64,000 bases of DNA from Myxococcales bacterium (lineage in GTDB: Bacteria; Myxococcota_A; Polyangia; Polyangiales; Polyangiaceae): the NCBI GenBank assembly GCA_016712525.1, contig JADJQX010000008.1:868001-932000 (forward strand), read 5' to 3'. The notes beneath the pieces are model-generated. The model was not told the origin of the DNA, ran no database searches, and was given only the letters and a program-made list of their open reading frames with translations. Below, one piece after another: positions 26,487-35,638 of the stretch (positions are counted from its first letter, which is position 1; each line of letters starts with the position of its first letter). Both the position numbers and the translations under genes were made by a program.

Positions 26487-27824
26487 ATGACGTCGGGGCT
26501 CACCGAGACCGCGGCACGAGCCGCCGGAAACGCCACGGGTACGGCGACCGAGGGGCTCGTGGTCACGCTGCTCGGGCAGCTCGTCGTGCTCCTCGTGGTG
26601 ACACGCGTCGTCGTGTGGATCTCCCGCCGCTTCTTCGGACAGACGGACGCGGTCGGCGAGATGATCGCGGGCGTCGTGCTCGGCCCCAGCGTGCTCGGAG
26701 CCGTGGCGCCCGGCCTGATGGCTCGCCTCTTCGCGCCCTCCACGGGGCCGATCTTCGTCGGGGTGTCCCAGGTCGGGCTCGTGTTCCTGATGTTCCAGAT
26801 CGGGCTCGAGTTCGAGCTCGCCCGCGAGCTCCGCAAGGACAAGGCGCGGGTCCTCGTGCTGAGCCTCGTCGGCATCGTGGCCCCGTTCGCGCTCGGCTAC
26901 GTGTCGGCGGGGCTCTTCCACCCCCGAGCGACGTTCCCCGACGGATCGCTCCCGCCGAAGGTGCCGTTCGCGCTCTTCATGGGCACGGCGATGTCGATCA
27001 CCGCGATCCCCGTGCTGGGTCGCATCTTCATGGAGCTCGGGCTCTCGAAGACTCGAACCGCCGCGCTCACGATCGGCGCGGCCGCCGTGAACGACGTGGT
27101 CGGCTGGATCGTCCTCGGAGTGGTGTCGACCCTCATCGGCTCGCGCTTCGAGCCCACCGCGTTCGCCGGGAGGCTCGCGCTCGTGATCGCCTACGGGGTC
27201 GTCGTGTTGGTCGTGCTGCGGCCCCTGCTCGTTCGGCGCGTGCGGGCGTCGATGGCCCGCGCGAAGGGCCTCGACGCGAGCCTCCTCTCGTGGATGTGCG
27301 TCCTCCTCTTCGGCTCGGCCATCGTCACGAGCAAGCTCGGTGTGTTCGCGATCATCGGCGGCTTCGTGCTCGGCATCGCGCTCCAGACCGAGCACGACTT
27401 CGCCACGGCGTGGAAGGCCCGGGTGATGCCCCTCGTGCAGGCCTTCTTCCTGCCGCTCTTCTTCGCGTACACGGGTCTCCGCACCGAGATCGGCGCGCTG
27501 TCCGGCGCCTCGGCGTGGCTCGAGTGCGGGCTCGTCTGCGTCGTCGGCTTCGCGGGCAAGTTCGGGGGCACCTACGTCGCCGCGCGCGCGCTCGGGGAGG
27601 ACCACAAGACGTCGACGACGCTCGGGGTGTGCATGAATACACGGGGGCTGCTCGAGCTCGTCGTGCTGAACGTGGGGTACGACATGGGCGTCTTGCCGAA
27701 GCGGACCTTCACCATGCTCGTGATCATGGCGATCGTGAGCACCTTCGTGGCGACGCCCGCCATCCGGCGGCTCATGGCGACCTCTCGACCGCTGCCCGAA
27801 GGCGAGCCGAGGACCGGACGGTGA
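26487..27824 (+). CDS. Cation/proton antiporter, CPA2 (KefB) family
   Basis: A 445-residue inner-membrane transporter of the Na+/H+ exchanger fold with 11-13 predicted helices. Family marks are GEMIAGVVLGPSVLG near the N-terminus, FQIGLEFE, SITAIPVLGRI and the double-acidic-region segment NDVVGWIVLG. There is no cytoplasmic RCK/TrkA-N domain, so it lacks the NAD- and glutathione-gated tail of KefB/KefC. ATG 26487 is chosen because the longer GTG start (26439) would read through the terminator hairpin. The ion (Na+, K+ or H+) cannot be assigned. It sits behind kamA; an osmotic-stress link is speculation. Confidence 0.9.
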   Translation: MTSGLTETAARAAGNATGTATEGLVVTLLGQLVVLLVVTRVVVWISRRFFGQTDAVGEMIAGVVLGPSVLGAVAPGLMARLFAPSTGPIFVGVSQVGLVFLMFQIGLEFELARELRKDKARVLVLSLVGIVAPFALGYVSAGLFHPRATFPDGSLPPKVPFALFMGTAMSITAIPVLGRIFMELGLSKTRTAALTIGAAAVNDVVGWIVLGVVSTLIGSRFEPTAFAGRLALVIAYGVVVLVVLRPLLVRRVRASMARAKGLDASLLSWMCVLLFGSAIVTSKLGVFAIIGGFVLGIALQTEHDFATAWKARVMPLVQAFFLPLFFAYTGLRTEIGALSGASAWLECGLVCVVGFAGKFGGTYVAARALGEDHKTSTTLGVCMNTRGLLELVVLNVGYDMGVLPKRTFTMLVIMAIVSTFVATPAIRRLMATSRPLPEGEPRTGR

Positions 27825-27858
27825 GATCGATTCGGGACGAGGCGCGTACGATGCCCCC

Positions 27859-29874
27859 ATGCCCCTCCGTCGTGCTCGCCTCGCCGTCTCCGCGCTCGCG
27901 CTCGTCGTGCTCGCCCCCTCGCTCGCGTGCCGCTCGAAACAAGAGACCGCCCCTCCTGGAGATGCGGCGCCCGAACCGAGCCCGTCGGCGGCCGTGACGG
28001 ACGGCGCGCGGAGGCCCCTCGGAGCGTTCTCGTCGGACGACGAAATCGTCAAATATTACAAGGACTACCAAGACGCTCAGGCGAAGAAGCGCGAGGCCCA
28101 GGCGCAAAAACGGCGCGACCGGCTCGCCAAGGCCGGCCCGGGGCAGAACGCGCCGAACGCCTCCCCTCCGTCGCCCGTCGCGGCGGCCGCGCCCGCCGCC
28201 GCCGAGGCCACCAAGACCGCCGACTCGAAGGCCGACAAGGCCGCCGACGGGATCACGAACAACCAGGTCGCCGGGGTCGACGAGGGCGGCATCGTGAAGG
28301 TTCACGGCGAGCACCTCGTCATCTTGCGACGAGGCCGGCTCTTCACCGTGCGGATCGACGACAAGCAGCTCCGCCCCGTCGCCGCGGTCGACGCGTTCGG
28401 GCCCGGCATCGACCCTCAGGGCACCTGGTACGACGAGATGCTCGTGTCGGGGAACACCCTCGTCGTCATCGGCTACAGCTACGCCCGCGGCGGCACGGAG
28501 GTCGGGGTGTTCGACCTCGACTCGGTAGGTGGCATCGCGTACCGCGCGACGTACCACCTCCGCGGAAACGACTACTACTCGGCCCGGAACTACGCGAGCC
28601 GGGTCGTCGGCGGAAAGCTTGTATTCTACACGCCGAGCTACCTCTCGCCCGCCACGGGGCCCGAGTTCTTCGCGCGCTTCCCGGCGGTGAGGAAGTGGCA
28701 CGCGGGCGCGACGGCCGCCGAGTTCAAGCGCGTCGTGCCCGCAGCGAGCGTGTTCAAGCCGGCCTTCGATCTCGCGCCGCAGGCCCTCCACACCGTGACC
28801 ACGTGCGATCTCACGAGCCCCGAGCTCACGTGCAAAGCCACGAGCATCCTCGGGCCCGCGGGGCGCGTCTTCTACGTGTCCGAAGCAGCCGTGTACGTGT
28901 GGATGACCGAGCACAGGTGGGACGACGAGGGCAGCCGCCAGACCTCGGCCGTCGTTCGCCTCCCCCTCGACGGGAGCGCTCCGGGAGCGGTCAAGGTGTC
29001 GGGCGGGCCCATCGATCAGTTCTCGTTCACCGAACAAGACGGCCACCTGTCGGTCTTCGTGCGCGCCGAGACCCAAGGCGACGGGATGTGGGGTGCGGGC
29101 GCGTCGGCCGGCGACGTCGGCGTCGTGCGGTTGCCGCTCGGGTTCTTCCGTGAAGGGTCGGTCGAGTCGACGGCGCGAAACTACACGCGCCTCGAGGGGC
29201 CAAAGGGCTACTCGCTCCAAAACCGCTTCGTCGGCAACGTGCTCCTCTACGGCAGCCAAAACTTCGGCTACCGCGGGTCTCCCCTGCCCGGCGAGCGCTC
29301 GGTGTTCGTGCACACGCTCGGTCAGAAATCAGCCACGGCCGTCGACGTCGGGCACTCGATCGACCGCCTCGAGGCGCTGGGCTCGAACGCGATCGTCGTC
29401 GGTCAGAAGGGCCAAGATCTGCTCTTCACGTCGCTCTCGCTCGGCGCGGCTCCGAAGGTCGCGAGCACCTACACGAGGACCGGAGCGTCCCAGGCCGAGC
29501 AGCGATCCCATGGCTTCTTCTACAAACCCGACTCGACCGACGCCGGGCTCCTCGGCCTGCCGATCCTCGGCACCCCGTCCCCTGGAGACGACCGGGGCGA
29601 TCAAGGCTCGGCGAAGGTGCTCTTCCTGAAGAACCAGTCGCTCGATCTTTCCCCTGTGGGAGAGCTCGTGTCGTCCCGCGTGGGCCAAGCCAACGACGGG
29701 TGCCGCGCCTCGTGCGTCGACTGGTACGGCAACGCGAGGCCCATCTTCTTCCGGGGCCGCATCTTCGCCCTCATGGGCTACGAGATCGTCGAGGGTGCGC
29801 TCGACTCCGGGAAAATCAGGGAGATCGGCCGCACCACGTACGCGCCGAAGGCCATCCCCCCTCGCGCCGACTGA
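27859..29874 (+). CDS. Lipoprotein with Beta_propel (PF09826-type) domain
   Basis: A 671-residue predicted lipoprotein (signal MPLRRARLAVSALALVVLAP, lipobox LAC). After a Lys/Ala-rich coiled stretch (about 60-125) comes NNQVAGVDEGGIVKVHGEH, which matches the opening of the secreted beta-propeller family PF09826 (consensus VQVEGVDEADIVKTDG, from memory). The remaining 540 residues alternate short strands and Gly/Asp turns, as in an eight-bladed propeller. Family members are extracellular and mostly of unknown role. It lies 34 bp after the antiporter gene on the same strand and converges on the hydrolase gene. Confidence 0.85.
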   Translation: MPLRRARLAVSALALVVLAPSLACRSKQETAPPGDAAPEPSPSAAVTDGARRPLGAFSSDDEIVKYYKDYQDAQAKKREAQAQKRRDRLAKAGPGQNAPNASPPSPVAAAAPAAAEATKTADSKADKAADGITNNQVAGVDEGGIVKVHGEHLVILRRGRLFTVRIDDKQLRPVAAVDAFGPGIDPQGTWYDEMLVSGNTLVVIGYSYARGGTEVGVFDLDSVGGIAYRATYHLRGNDYYSARNYASRVVGGKLVFYTPSYLSPATGPEFFARFPAVRKWHAGATAAEFKRVVPAASVFKPAFDLAPQALHTVTTCDLTSPELTCKATSILGPAGRVFYVSEAAVYVWMTEHRWDDEGSRQTSAVVRLPLDGSAPGAVKVSGGPIDQFSFTEQDGHLSVFVRAETQGDGMWGAGASAGDVGVVRLPLGFFREGSVESTARNYTRLEGPKGYSLQNRFVGNVLLYGSQNFGYRGSPLPGERSVFVHTLGQKSATAVDVGHSIDRLEALGSNAIVVGQKGQDLLFTSLSLGAAPKVASTYTRTGASQAEQRSHGFFYKPDSTDAGLLGLPILGTPSPGDDRGDQGSAKVLFLKNQSLDLSPVGELVSSRVGQANDGCRASCVDWYGNARPIFFRGRIFALMGYEIVEGALDSGKIREIGRTTYAPKAIPPRAD

Positions 29875-29882
29875 GCGCGCGC

Positions 29883-29919
29883 GCCTCGCGGAGTAACCGT
29901 CAGCCTCTCCGCGCGAGGC
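29883..29919. terminator. Possible bidirectional hairpin between convergent genes
   Basis: GCCTCGCGGAG (29883-29893) can pair with CTCCGCGCGAGGC (29907-29919) with a 2-base bulge and a 13-base loop. It lies between the ends of two convergent genes but lacks a T-run on either side, so it may only stabilise 3' ends. Confidence 0.35.
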
Positions 29920-29922
29920 CCC

Positions 29923-30699
29923 TCAGGGGGCGGCGCCGGACTGCTCGATGAAGTCGACCAAGAGTCGGTTGAACTCGTCGGCGGCTTCCATGTTCACGAG
30001 GTGCCCGACGTCGTCGATCTCTTCGCGGCGGGCGCGAGGGAGGGCCTTGGCGTACGCCTCGGCCATGGCCTGGAAGCTCGGGATCTCGAGCTTTCCGGTG
30101 ACCACGAGGGACGGCATCTCGAGCTCGGCGAGACGAGGGAACGGGTCGGGATCGGACCACCGGTTGGTCACGCGGCCGAGCCAGTGCGCGGCGCCGTAGT
30201 CGAGCACGATGTTGCGCACCTCTTCGAAGAGCTCGTCGTCGCGGCGCGCCGGCGCATAGAGAGGATCGTCGAGCCAGACGTCGAGCGCGGTGTGGAGGTC
30301 GCCCTCGTTGGCGAGGCTCACGCAGCGCCCCCAGGCCTCGATGCCCGTTCGACGGCCGAGCATGAGCGGGCCGGCGAGCGTGAGCGACGCGACTCTGCGG
30401 GGATTCACGAACGCGAAGTCGACGGCAACCGCCGCCCCGATCGAGTGCCCGACGACGTGAACCTTCAGGGCGCCGCACTTGTCGAGCGCGCGCTCGAGCT
30501 GCTCGGCCGGCGAAACCATGCCGCAGTCGCGTGCCTGAGGCCCGAACCCGGGCAAATCCGCAGTGATTACGCGGTAATGCGGGTGTAGCGCCTCGACCTG
30601 ACGCCGCCACATGCGGTGGTCGAGCGAGAAGCCGTGAAGCAGCAACACCGCGGGCCGGCTGGCTTCGGGGGCGATGGAGCTCTGGTTCTCGGAGCTCAT
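29923..30699 (-). CDS. Alpha/beta hydrolase
   Basis: A 258-residue single-domain hydrolase starting at ATG 30699; an in-frame start at 30780 would add an unlikely tail. It has the oxyanion-hole LLLHGFS, the nucleophile elbow GHSIG (S86) and the terminal DVGHLVNME with the catalytic His. The expected acid after strand 6 (usually GxxD) reads VTGKLEIPS, so Glu may replace Asp. No signal peptide, so cytoplasmic. The substrate is unknown and the neighbours are unrelated. Confidence 0.88.
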   Translation of the reverse strand: MSSENQSSIAPEASRPAVLLLHGFSLDHRMWRRQVEALHPHYRVITADLPGFGPQARDCGMVSPAEQLERALDKCGALKVHVVGHSIGAAVAVDFAFVNPRRVASLTLAGPLMLGRRTGIEAWGRCVSLANEGDLHTALDVWLDDPLYAPARRDDELFEEVRNIVLDYGAAHWLGRVTNRWSDPDPFPRLAELEMPSLVVTGKLEIPSFQAMAEAYAKALPRARREEIDDVGHLVNMEAADEFNRLLVDFIEQSGAAP

Positions 30700-30986
30700 G
30701 GTGTGTCGCGGGGTTTCAGTGCCATTCTCGAACCGCTCGGGCAGAGAGAAAGCATAAACCAAGCCCACCCGAGAACGCACCTCGAAAAGGTGGGGGGGCC
30801 GCCGTTCGATGGAAATCGGGCATCCGCTCGTGCCCGATCGGGCACCGGACAGCGCATGTCCGGCCCTGAAGGTCCCCTCCCCGACGACGGATCACGACGA
30901 AGCGCGGTGACCGGTCGGCGAAAACCCAAACCGAATCAAGCAGTTCGCCGCTCTCCCTCCCGCGGCCACGGCCATCCAGAGAGCCT

Positions 30987-31700
30987 CTACTGGGCCGCCT
31001 CTTTCGAGGCGAGCACGAATACGAAACGCGCGGGCGCGGCGTCGAGGTGGAAGTGGTTCCAATGGTCGCCGTAGCCGGGGCCGAGCACCGTCCGAAAGAG
31101 CGTCTTGTCGGCGACGAGACGGAGCGCGAGGCGGTTCAGAAACCGCGCGTGAACCCGACCGACCTCGGTCTTCGAGAAGAAGTGCCACGACAGCGCCACG
31201 GTGAATCCCTTCTCGAGGGCGGCGGGGAGCCCCTTCGGGAGAGCCTCTCCAGGACCGAGCGGGGCGAACTCGAACTTGTCCACGTCAATCGCGTTTCCGA
31301 ACGCGTGCTCACCGAACCGCCGCTGGCCGTTGAGCGTCTCGCAGAGCGTCCCCCCGAGGTGGTGGAGGCCGCGAGGGGGGCGACCGTAGACCTCGATCGC
31401 GACCTGACGAACGAGCGCGTCGAACGCGACGAGCTTATCGACGAACGCCGCGTGCACGAAGATGGGAGACGAGTAGAAGATCTGGGTCCCGAGGTAGCGC
31501 TTGGTCTCGAATTTCGGGCACTTCATGCGGCCCTCGGGGATCTCGCGTGGCACGGCGTCGAGGGCGTACGCCGCGCCCGTGGCCTGCGCGGGGACGACCG
31601 GGCCCGGGAGCTCGTCCGCGCGGGCCTCTCCACCGCAGCGGCTGACCGAAAGAACGACCCCGAGGGCCATCGAGCCGAGGACGCGACGCACGAGCCGCAT
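30987..31700 (-). CDS. Extensin-like C-terminal domain protein, exported
   Basis: A 237-residue protein starting at ATG 31700 with a signal sequence (MRLVRRVLGSMALGVVLSVSRCG; possibly a lipoprotein). The body matches the bacterial extensin-like C family (PF06904): a GEHAFGNAIDVDKF box and GDHWNHFHLD near the end. These HxxxxxxD and HxH arrangements are those of M15/LAS metallopeptidases, so zinc-dependent peptidoglycan cleavage is plausible. It is divergent from the kinase gene, sharing a 163-bp promoter region. Confidence 0.85.
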   Translation of the reverse strand: MRLVRRVLGSMALGVVLSVSRCGGEARADELPGPVVPAQATGAAYALDAVPREIPEGRMKCPKFETKRYLGTQIFYSSPIFVHAAFVDKLVAFDALVRQVAIEVYGRPPRGLHHLGGTLCETLNGQRRFGEHAFGNAIDVDKFEFAPLGPGEALPKGLPAALEKGFTVALSWHFFSKTEVGRVHARFLNRLALRLVADKTLFRTVLGPGYGDHWNHFHLDAAPARFVFVLASKEAAQ

Positions 31701-31863
31701 GACTCGATAGTGTGCCGGCCTTCTCGCGCCCGCGCCACTCCTCGGTTGGGCCCCGAGCGCCTCGCCCTTGCCCACCTGAACGCCCGTCCGGCAAGGGCGC
31801 GTGGAAATGAGGCGGCGCGGCCGGGGCTTTGCTAAGCTCGCAGGGTTCGAGAGGTTCATCCCG

Positions 31864-33285
31864 ATGGCCGTCATCAACGCCGGAGACGTGATCGCCGGCA
31901 AGTACCGCGTCGAGCGAGTGCTTGGTGAAGGAGGCATGGGCTTCGTCGTAGCGGCCACGCACCTCACCCTCGAGACGAAGGTCGCCATCAAGTTCATTCG
32001 GGAGGGCGTGCTCGGCACACGCGAGGCGAGCGTTCGATTCTTGCGGGAGGCGAAGGCCGCCGTTCAGCTCAAGAACCCGCACGTGGCCGCCGTGTACGAC
32101 GTGGGCACGCTCGAGTCGGGCGAGCCGTTCATGGTGATGGAGTACCTCGAGGGGTGCGACCTGTCCGACCTCTTCAAGCAGCGGGGAGCGTTGCCGCCCT
32201 CCGAAGCCTGCGAGTACGTGGTGCAGGCCTGCGACGCGCTCGGCGAGGCGCACGCGCTCGGCATCGTGCACCGCGACGTGAAGCTCGGGAACCTGTTCCT
32301 CACGCGCGGGGCCGCCGGCGTCCCGCTCATCAAGGTGCTCGACTTCGGCCTCTCCAAGGCGAGCCCTTTCGGCGGCGGCGAGACGGGCGTCACCATGTCG
32401 GCCGCGGTGCTCGGGTCACCGCGCTTCATGTCCCCCGAGCAGCTCCAAGACCCGCGCACGGTCGACGGTCGCAGCGACATCTGGTCTCTGGGGATCATTC
32501 TCTACACGCTCATCGCGGGCCGCCCGGCCTTCGACGCCGACACCGTGGGCAAGCTCTTCGCGAAGGTCATGGGCGAGGAGCCCGCGCCGCTCCAGTCGCT
32601 CGTCCCCGGGATCGATCCGGGCCTCGTCGCGATCATCCAGCGTTGCCTCGTGAAGAAACCCGAGCAGCGCATCTCGAACGTCGCCGAGCTCGCGAACGCG
32701 CTCGCCCCTTTCTGCGTGAACCCGGGTCACGCGCACGCCACCGCCGCCAAGCTCGCCGCGGTGCTCGCCTCGTCGAAGGTGGCCGACGTGGCGGCCCTCG
32801 CGCCGGGCTCGGCACGCGCGTACACCAGCAACCCGCCGCAGTCGAACCGCAGCACGTCGATGGACCTCGGCGGTCCGTGGGCGGGCTCGACACCGGCCGC
32901 CGCCCCCGCCAAAGAGGGTCTCTCACGCGTCGGCCTGGGTGTCGCGGCGGCGATCGCCGTGGTGGGCGTCGCGATCGGTGCATTCTACATCAGTCGCTCG
33001 GGGGTGCCGACGGGCCGCGCCGAGGTCGTCGCCGCGTCGGGAGAGCCCACGCCCGTGCCTCCTCCCCAGGCCCCTCCGGCGAGCCCCACCATCATCGTCG
33101 TCGCCGGCAGCGCGCAGCCCGCAGCTCCCAAAGCCTCTCCGCCCGTTGCGCCGGCGCCCAAGCCCGAAGCCGCAGGCAAACCTCAGCCCGCGGCCGCGGC
33201 GCCCCCCCCCTCCGCAAAGCCCGCTGCGGCGGCGCCCAAGCCGAAGGGCCAGACCCCGTCCGACATCCCCGCCGTCCGCGACTGA
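31864..33285 (+). CDS. Ser/Thr protein kinase, membrane-anchored
   Basis: A 473-residue Hanks-type kinase starting at ATG 31864; the open frame begins earlier but MAVINAGDVIAGKYRVERVL is the typical N-terminus. The glycine loop is LGEGGMGFV, with K43 in VAIKF, HRDVKLGN (136-143) and DFG (160-162), then GSPRFMSPEQ. A linker leads to one membrane helix (about 357-378), then a Pro/Ala/Lys-rich extracytoplasmic tail of about 95 residues with no sensor domain. It is followed by a TPR protein and an RCC1 lipoprotein, spaced 31 bp then overlapping by 1 nt, which may be in the same operon. The substrate is unknown. Confidence 0.94.
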   Translation: MAVINAGDVIAGKYRVERVLGEGGMGFVVAATHLTLETKVAIKFIREGVLGTREASVRFLREAKAAVQLKNPHVAAVYDVGTLESGEPFMVMEYLEGCDLSDLFKQRGALPPSEACEYVVQACDALGEAHALGIVHRDVKLGNLFLTRGAAGVPLIKVLDFGLSKASPFGGGETGVTMSAAVLGSPRFMSPEQLQDPRTVDGRSDIWSLGIILYTLIAGRPAFDADTVGKLFAKVMGEEPAPLQSLVPGIDPGLVAIIQRCLVKKPEQRISNVAELANALAPFCVNPGHAHATAAKLAAVLASSKVADVAALAPGSARAYTSNPPQSNRSTSMDLGGPWAGSTPAAAPAKEGLSRVGLGVAAAIAVVGVAIGAFYISRSGVPTGRAEVVAASGEPTPVPPPQAPPASPTIIVVAGSAQPAAPKASPPVAPAPKPEAAGKPQPAAAAPPPSAKPAAAAPKPKGQTPSDIPAVRD

Positions 33286-33316
33286 CTCCCTTCCTTCCCT
33301 GCCTTCTCCGCGCCCC

Positions 33317-34354
33317 ATGCCCCTGCCCCCTCCTCGTTCGGTAAGGCCGCTGCGAGCCAAAGCCGCCTTCGCGGCGCTCGCGCTCGTCTCGATCTCGTCC
33401 GTCTCCTCGCTCTCCCTCGCGGCTCCGACCGCCGCCGACAAAAAAGCGGCCGACGCGCTCTTCAAGGAGGGACGCGAGCACGTCGACACGGGCGACTACG
33501 CCGTGGCGTGCGCGAAATTCCTTGCAAGCTACAAGCTCGATCCTCTGTCGAGCACGCTGCTGAACCTCGCCGATTGCCACCAGCGCGCAGGCCAGACGGC
33601 CACGGCCTACGACCGCTTCCAAGAGGCCGTAGCGCTCGCCAAGAAGCTCGGGCGCGCCGACCGTGAGAAGACCGCGCGTGACCGCCTCGAGGCCCTCGAG
33701 CCGAAGCTCACGAAGGTCGAGGTGCGCCTCGCCGAGCAAGACAAGTCGCAAGCCACGGTCACCCGAGACGGCGCCCCCCTCTCCCGCGAGGAGCTCGCGG
33801 GCCCCGTGCGCGTCGACCCAGGGCCGCACACGTTCTTCGTCACGGCGCCCGGAAAGAAGTCGTTCTCCACGACCGTGACCGCTACGGACGAGGGCAAGAC
33901 CTACACCGTCGACGTGCCCGCCCTCGCGGCCGAAGGCGACGAGCCCGAGGCACCCCCGAAGGTCGGAGGAAAGGCCCCGTCGAAGGACACGACCTCGAAC
34001 GAGAGCCCCGGCTCGGGGCGAAAGACCGTCGCGCTCATCGTGGGGGGTGCGGGGCTCGTCATCGCCGGTGTGGGCGGCTACTTCGGCATCCGCACGTTCT
34101 CGAAGTGGAGCGACTCGGAGTCGCGCTGCGACGCCTCCGGCTGCGACCGTGAGGGCATCGATCTCGCCAGCGACGCGAAGACGTCGGGCTTCATCTCCAC
34201 CATCGGCCTCGCGGCCGGAGGTGCGATCTTCGCGACGGGTGTCATCCTGTACCTCACGGCCCCCGGCAAGACCGACAAACCCGCGAGGTCGACCTACCTC
34301 CTCCCGTCCGGTGGTCCCGGGAGCCTCGGGCTCGTCACTGGAGGCACGTTCTGA
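33317..34354 (+). CDS. Exported TPR protein with C-terminal membrane helices
   Basis: A 345-residue protein with a signal peptide (AAFAALALVSISSVSSLSLAAP). TPR-like helices follow at about 40-125 (ALFKEGREHVDTGDYAVACAKF, LLNLADCHQRAGQ), then a PEGA-like beta domain (about 130-205, VRVDPGPHTFFVTAPGKK), and two hydrophobic segments (about 235-255 and 290-315). This layout recurs in myxobacterial proteins encoded beside Ser/Thr kinases. I start at ATG 33317, where the signal peptide begins. The stop overlaps the next start by one base (TGATG), indicating coupling. Confidence 0.83.
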   Translation: MPLPPPRSVRPLRAKAAFAALALVSISSVSSLSLAAPTAADKKAADALFKEGREHVDTGDYAVACAKFLASYKLDPLSSTLLNLADCHQRAGQTATAYDRFQEAVALAKKLGRADREKTARDRLEALEPKLTKVEVRLAEQDKSQATVTRDGAPLSREELAGPVRVDPGPHTFFVTAPGKKSFSTTVTATDEGKTYTVDVPALAAEGDEPEAPPKVGGKAPSKDTTSNESPGSGRKTVALIVGGAGLVIAGVGGYFGIRTFSKWSDSESRCDASGCDREGIDLASDAKTSGFISTIGLAAGGAIFATGVILYLTAPGKTDKPARSTYLLPSGGPGSLGLVTGGTF

Positions 34355-35631
34355 TGATGCGCCCCGTCTTCGCCACGCTTCTCTTCGCCGCGGCCACCCT
34401 CGCCGCATGCAACCTCATCGTCGGCGTGCACGACGTGAAGCTCCGCAAGGACTCGGGCGCCCGCGACGGAGACATCGAACCCATTCCCCCCGAGGACGAA
34501 GAGGGCGGACCCGAGCCCGATCGCGTGACCCAGCTCGCGCTCGGCAAGTACCACTCGTGCATCAAGCGTCTGAACAACCAGGTCCGGTGCTGGGGCGACG
34601 ACAGCTCCGGCCAGACCGGCACCGGAGGCCGCGCGAGCACCGCGAACGACGCCGGCCTCAAGGTCGTCACCACGGCGACCATGCTCGACAACGCGAACGC
34701 CGTGAGCCTCGCGTCGGGCGCTCAGCACTCCTGCTTCGTCCAGCCGGACGGCTCGGTGAGCTGCTTCGGAGCCAACGTGAGCGGGCAGCTCGGCACGGGC
34801 AGCTCCACCCCGCAGTCGAGCCCGAGCCCGGCGCGGAACGTGGCCGATGCGCTCGCGATCGCGGCGGGATCCTCGCACACCTGCGTACTTCGCCGTACCC
34901 GTCAGATGGCGTGCTGGGGCCTCAACGGCACGGGGCAGCTCGGCACGGGCAACTTCTCGAGCACCAACGTCCCGGTCGACGTGCTCGACATGACCGACGT
35001 GAAGTCCGTCGCGGCCGGGCAATCGCACACGTGCGCGGTCAAGCTCACGGGCGACGTGTTCTGCTGGGGCGAGAACTTCAACGGGCAGCTCGGGCTCGCT
35101 CCGGGCGGCCGAGAGGCGATCCCTCGTAAGTCCGCCGCGACGAACGCCATCGCGATCGCGGCCTCGAACGACTCGACGTGCGCCGTGCTCGGCACGGGCG
35201 GAGTGGTGTGCTGGGGCAAAGACGATCTCGGGCAGACGGGCCGAGGTGTCGCCGGGAGCGGCAAAGGTGGGACGCCGGTGCAGGTCGCGGGCGTCGAGGG
35301 CGCCGTCGCGATCTCCGGCGGGGCCGAGCACTTCTGCGCGCTCACGAGCCGAGGCAGCGTCCTCTGCTGGGGCGACAACCGCTTCGGTCAGCTCGGCCAG
35401 GGCTCACGCAGCGACGCGGGCGACGCGGGCATGCCGACCATCGGTCGACCGACCGCGATCACGGGGATCATCGGCACGGTCACGGCCGTCGGCGCCGGAG
35501 GCGACCACTCGTGCGCCGCGACGAGCGACGAGGCCGTGTACTGCTGGGGCGACAACGGTCGCTCGGAGCTCGGCGACGGAACGGACAAACGGATGTCGCC
35601 CGTCCCCGTGGCCGTCTCCGGAGTCCCCTAG
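34354..35631 (+). CDS. RCC1-repeat lipoprotein
   Basis: A 425-residue lipoprotein (signal MMRPVFATLLFAAATLAAC). An acidic linker is followed by seven RCC1-type repeats of about 50 residues, each with a C...CWG pattern (HSCIKRLNNQVRCWG, HTCAVKLTGDVFCWG, HSCAATSDEAVYCWG) and a GQLGxG turn, forming one complete seven-bladed propeller. The paired Cys in each blade probably form disulfides outside the cell. Such proteins are abundant in myxobacteria, with unknown binding partners. It is coupled to the TPR gene upstream. Confidence 0.92.
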   Translation: MMRPVFATLLFAAATLAACNLIVGVHDVKLRKDSGARDGDIEPIPPEDEEGGPEPDRVTQLALGKYHSCIKRLNNQVRCWGDDSSGQTGTGGRASTANDAGLKVVTTATMLDNANAVSLASGAQHSCFVQPDGSVSCFGANVSGQLGTGSSTPQSSPSPARNVADALAIAAGSSHTCVLRRTRQMACWGLNGTGQLGTGNFSSTNVPVDVLDMTDVKSVAAGQSHTCAVKLTGDVFCWGENFNGQLGLAPGGREAIPRKSAATNAIAIAASNDSTCAVLGTGGVVCWGKDDLGQTGRGVAGSGKGGTPVQVAGVEGAVAISGGAEHFCALTSRGSVLCWGDNRFGQLGQGSRSDAGDAGMPTIGRPTAITGIIGTVTAVGAGGDHSCAATSDEAVYCWGDNGRSELGDGTDKRMSPVPVAVSGVP

Positions 35632-35638
35632 CACTCGC

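Noticed and set aside
24798..28052. 1084-codon open frame on the minus strand
   Set aside because: It lies opposite kamA and the antiporter gene, which have clear families; the translation is Arg/His/Glu-rich with no motif, as expected for the shadow of GC-rich coding DNA.
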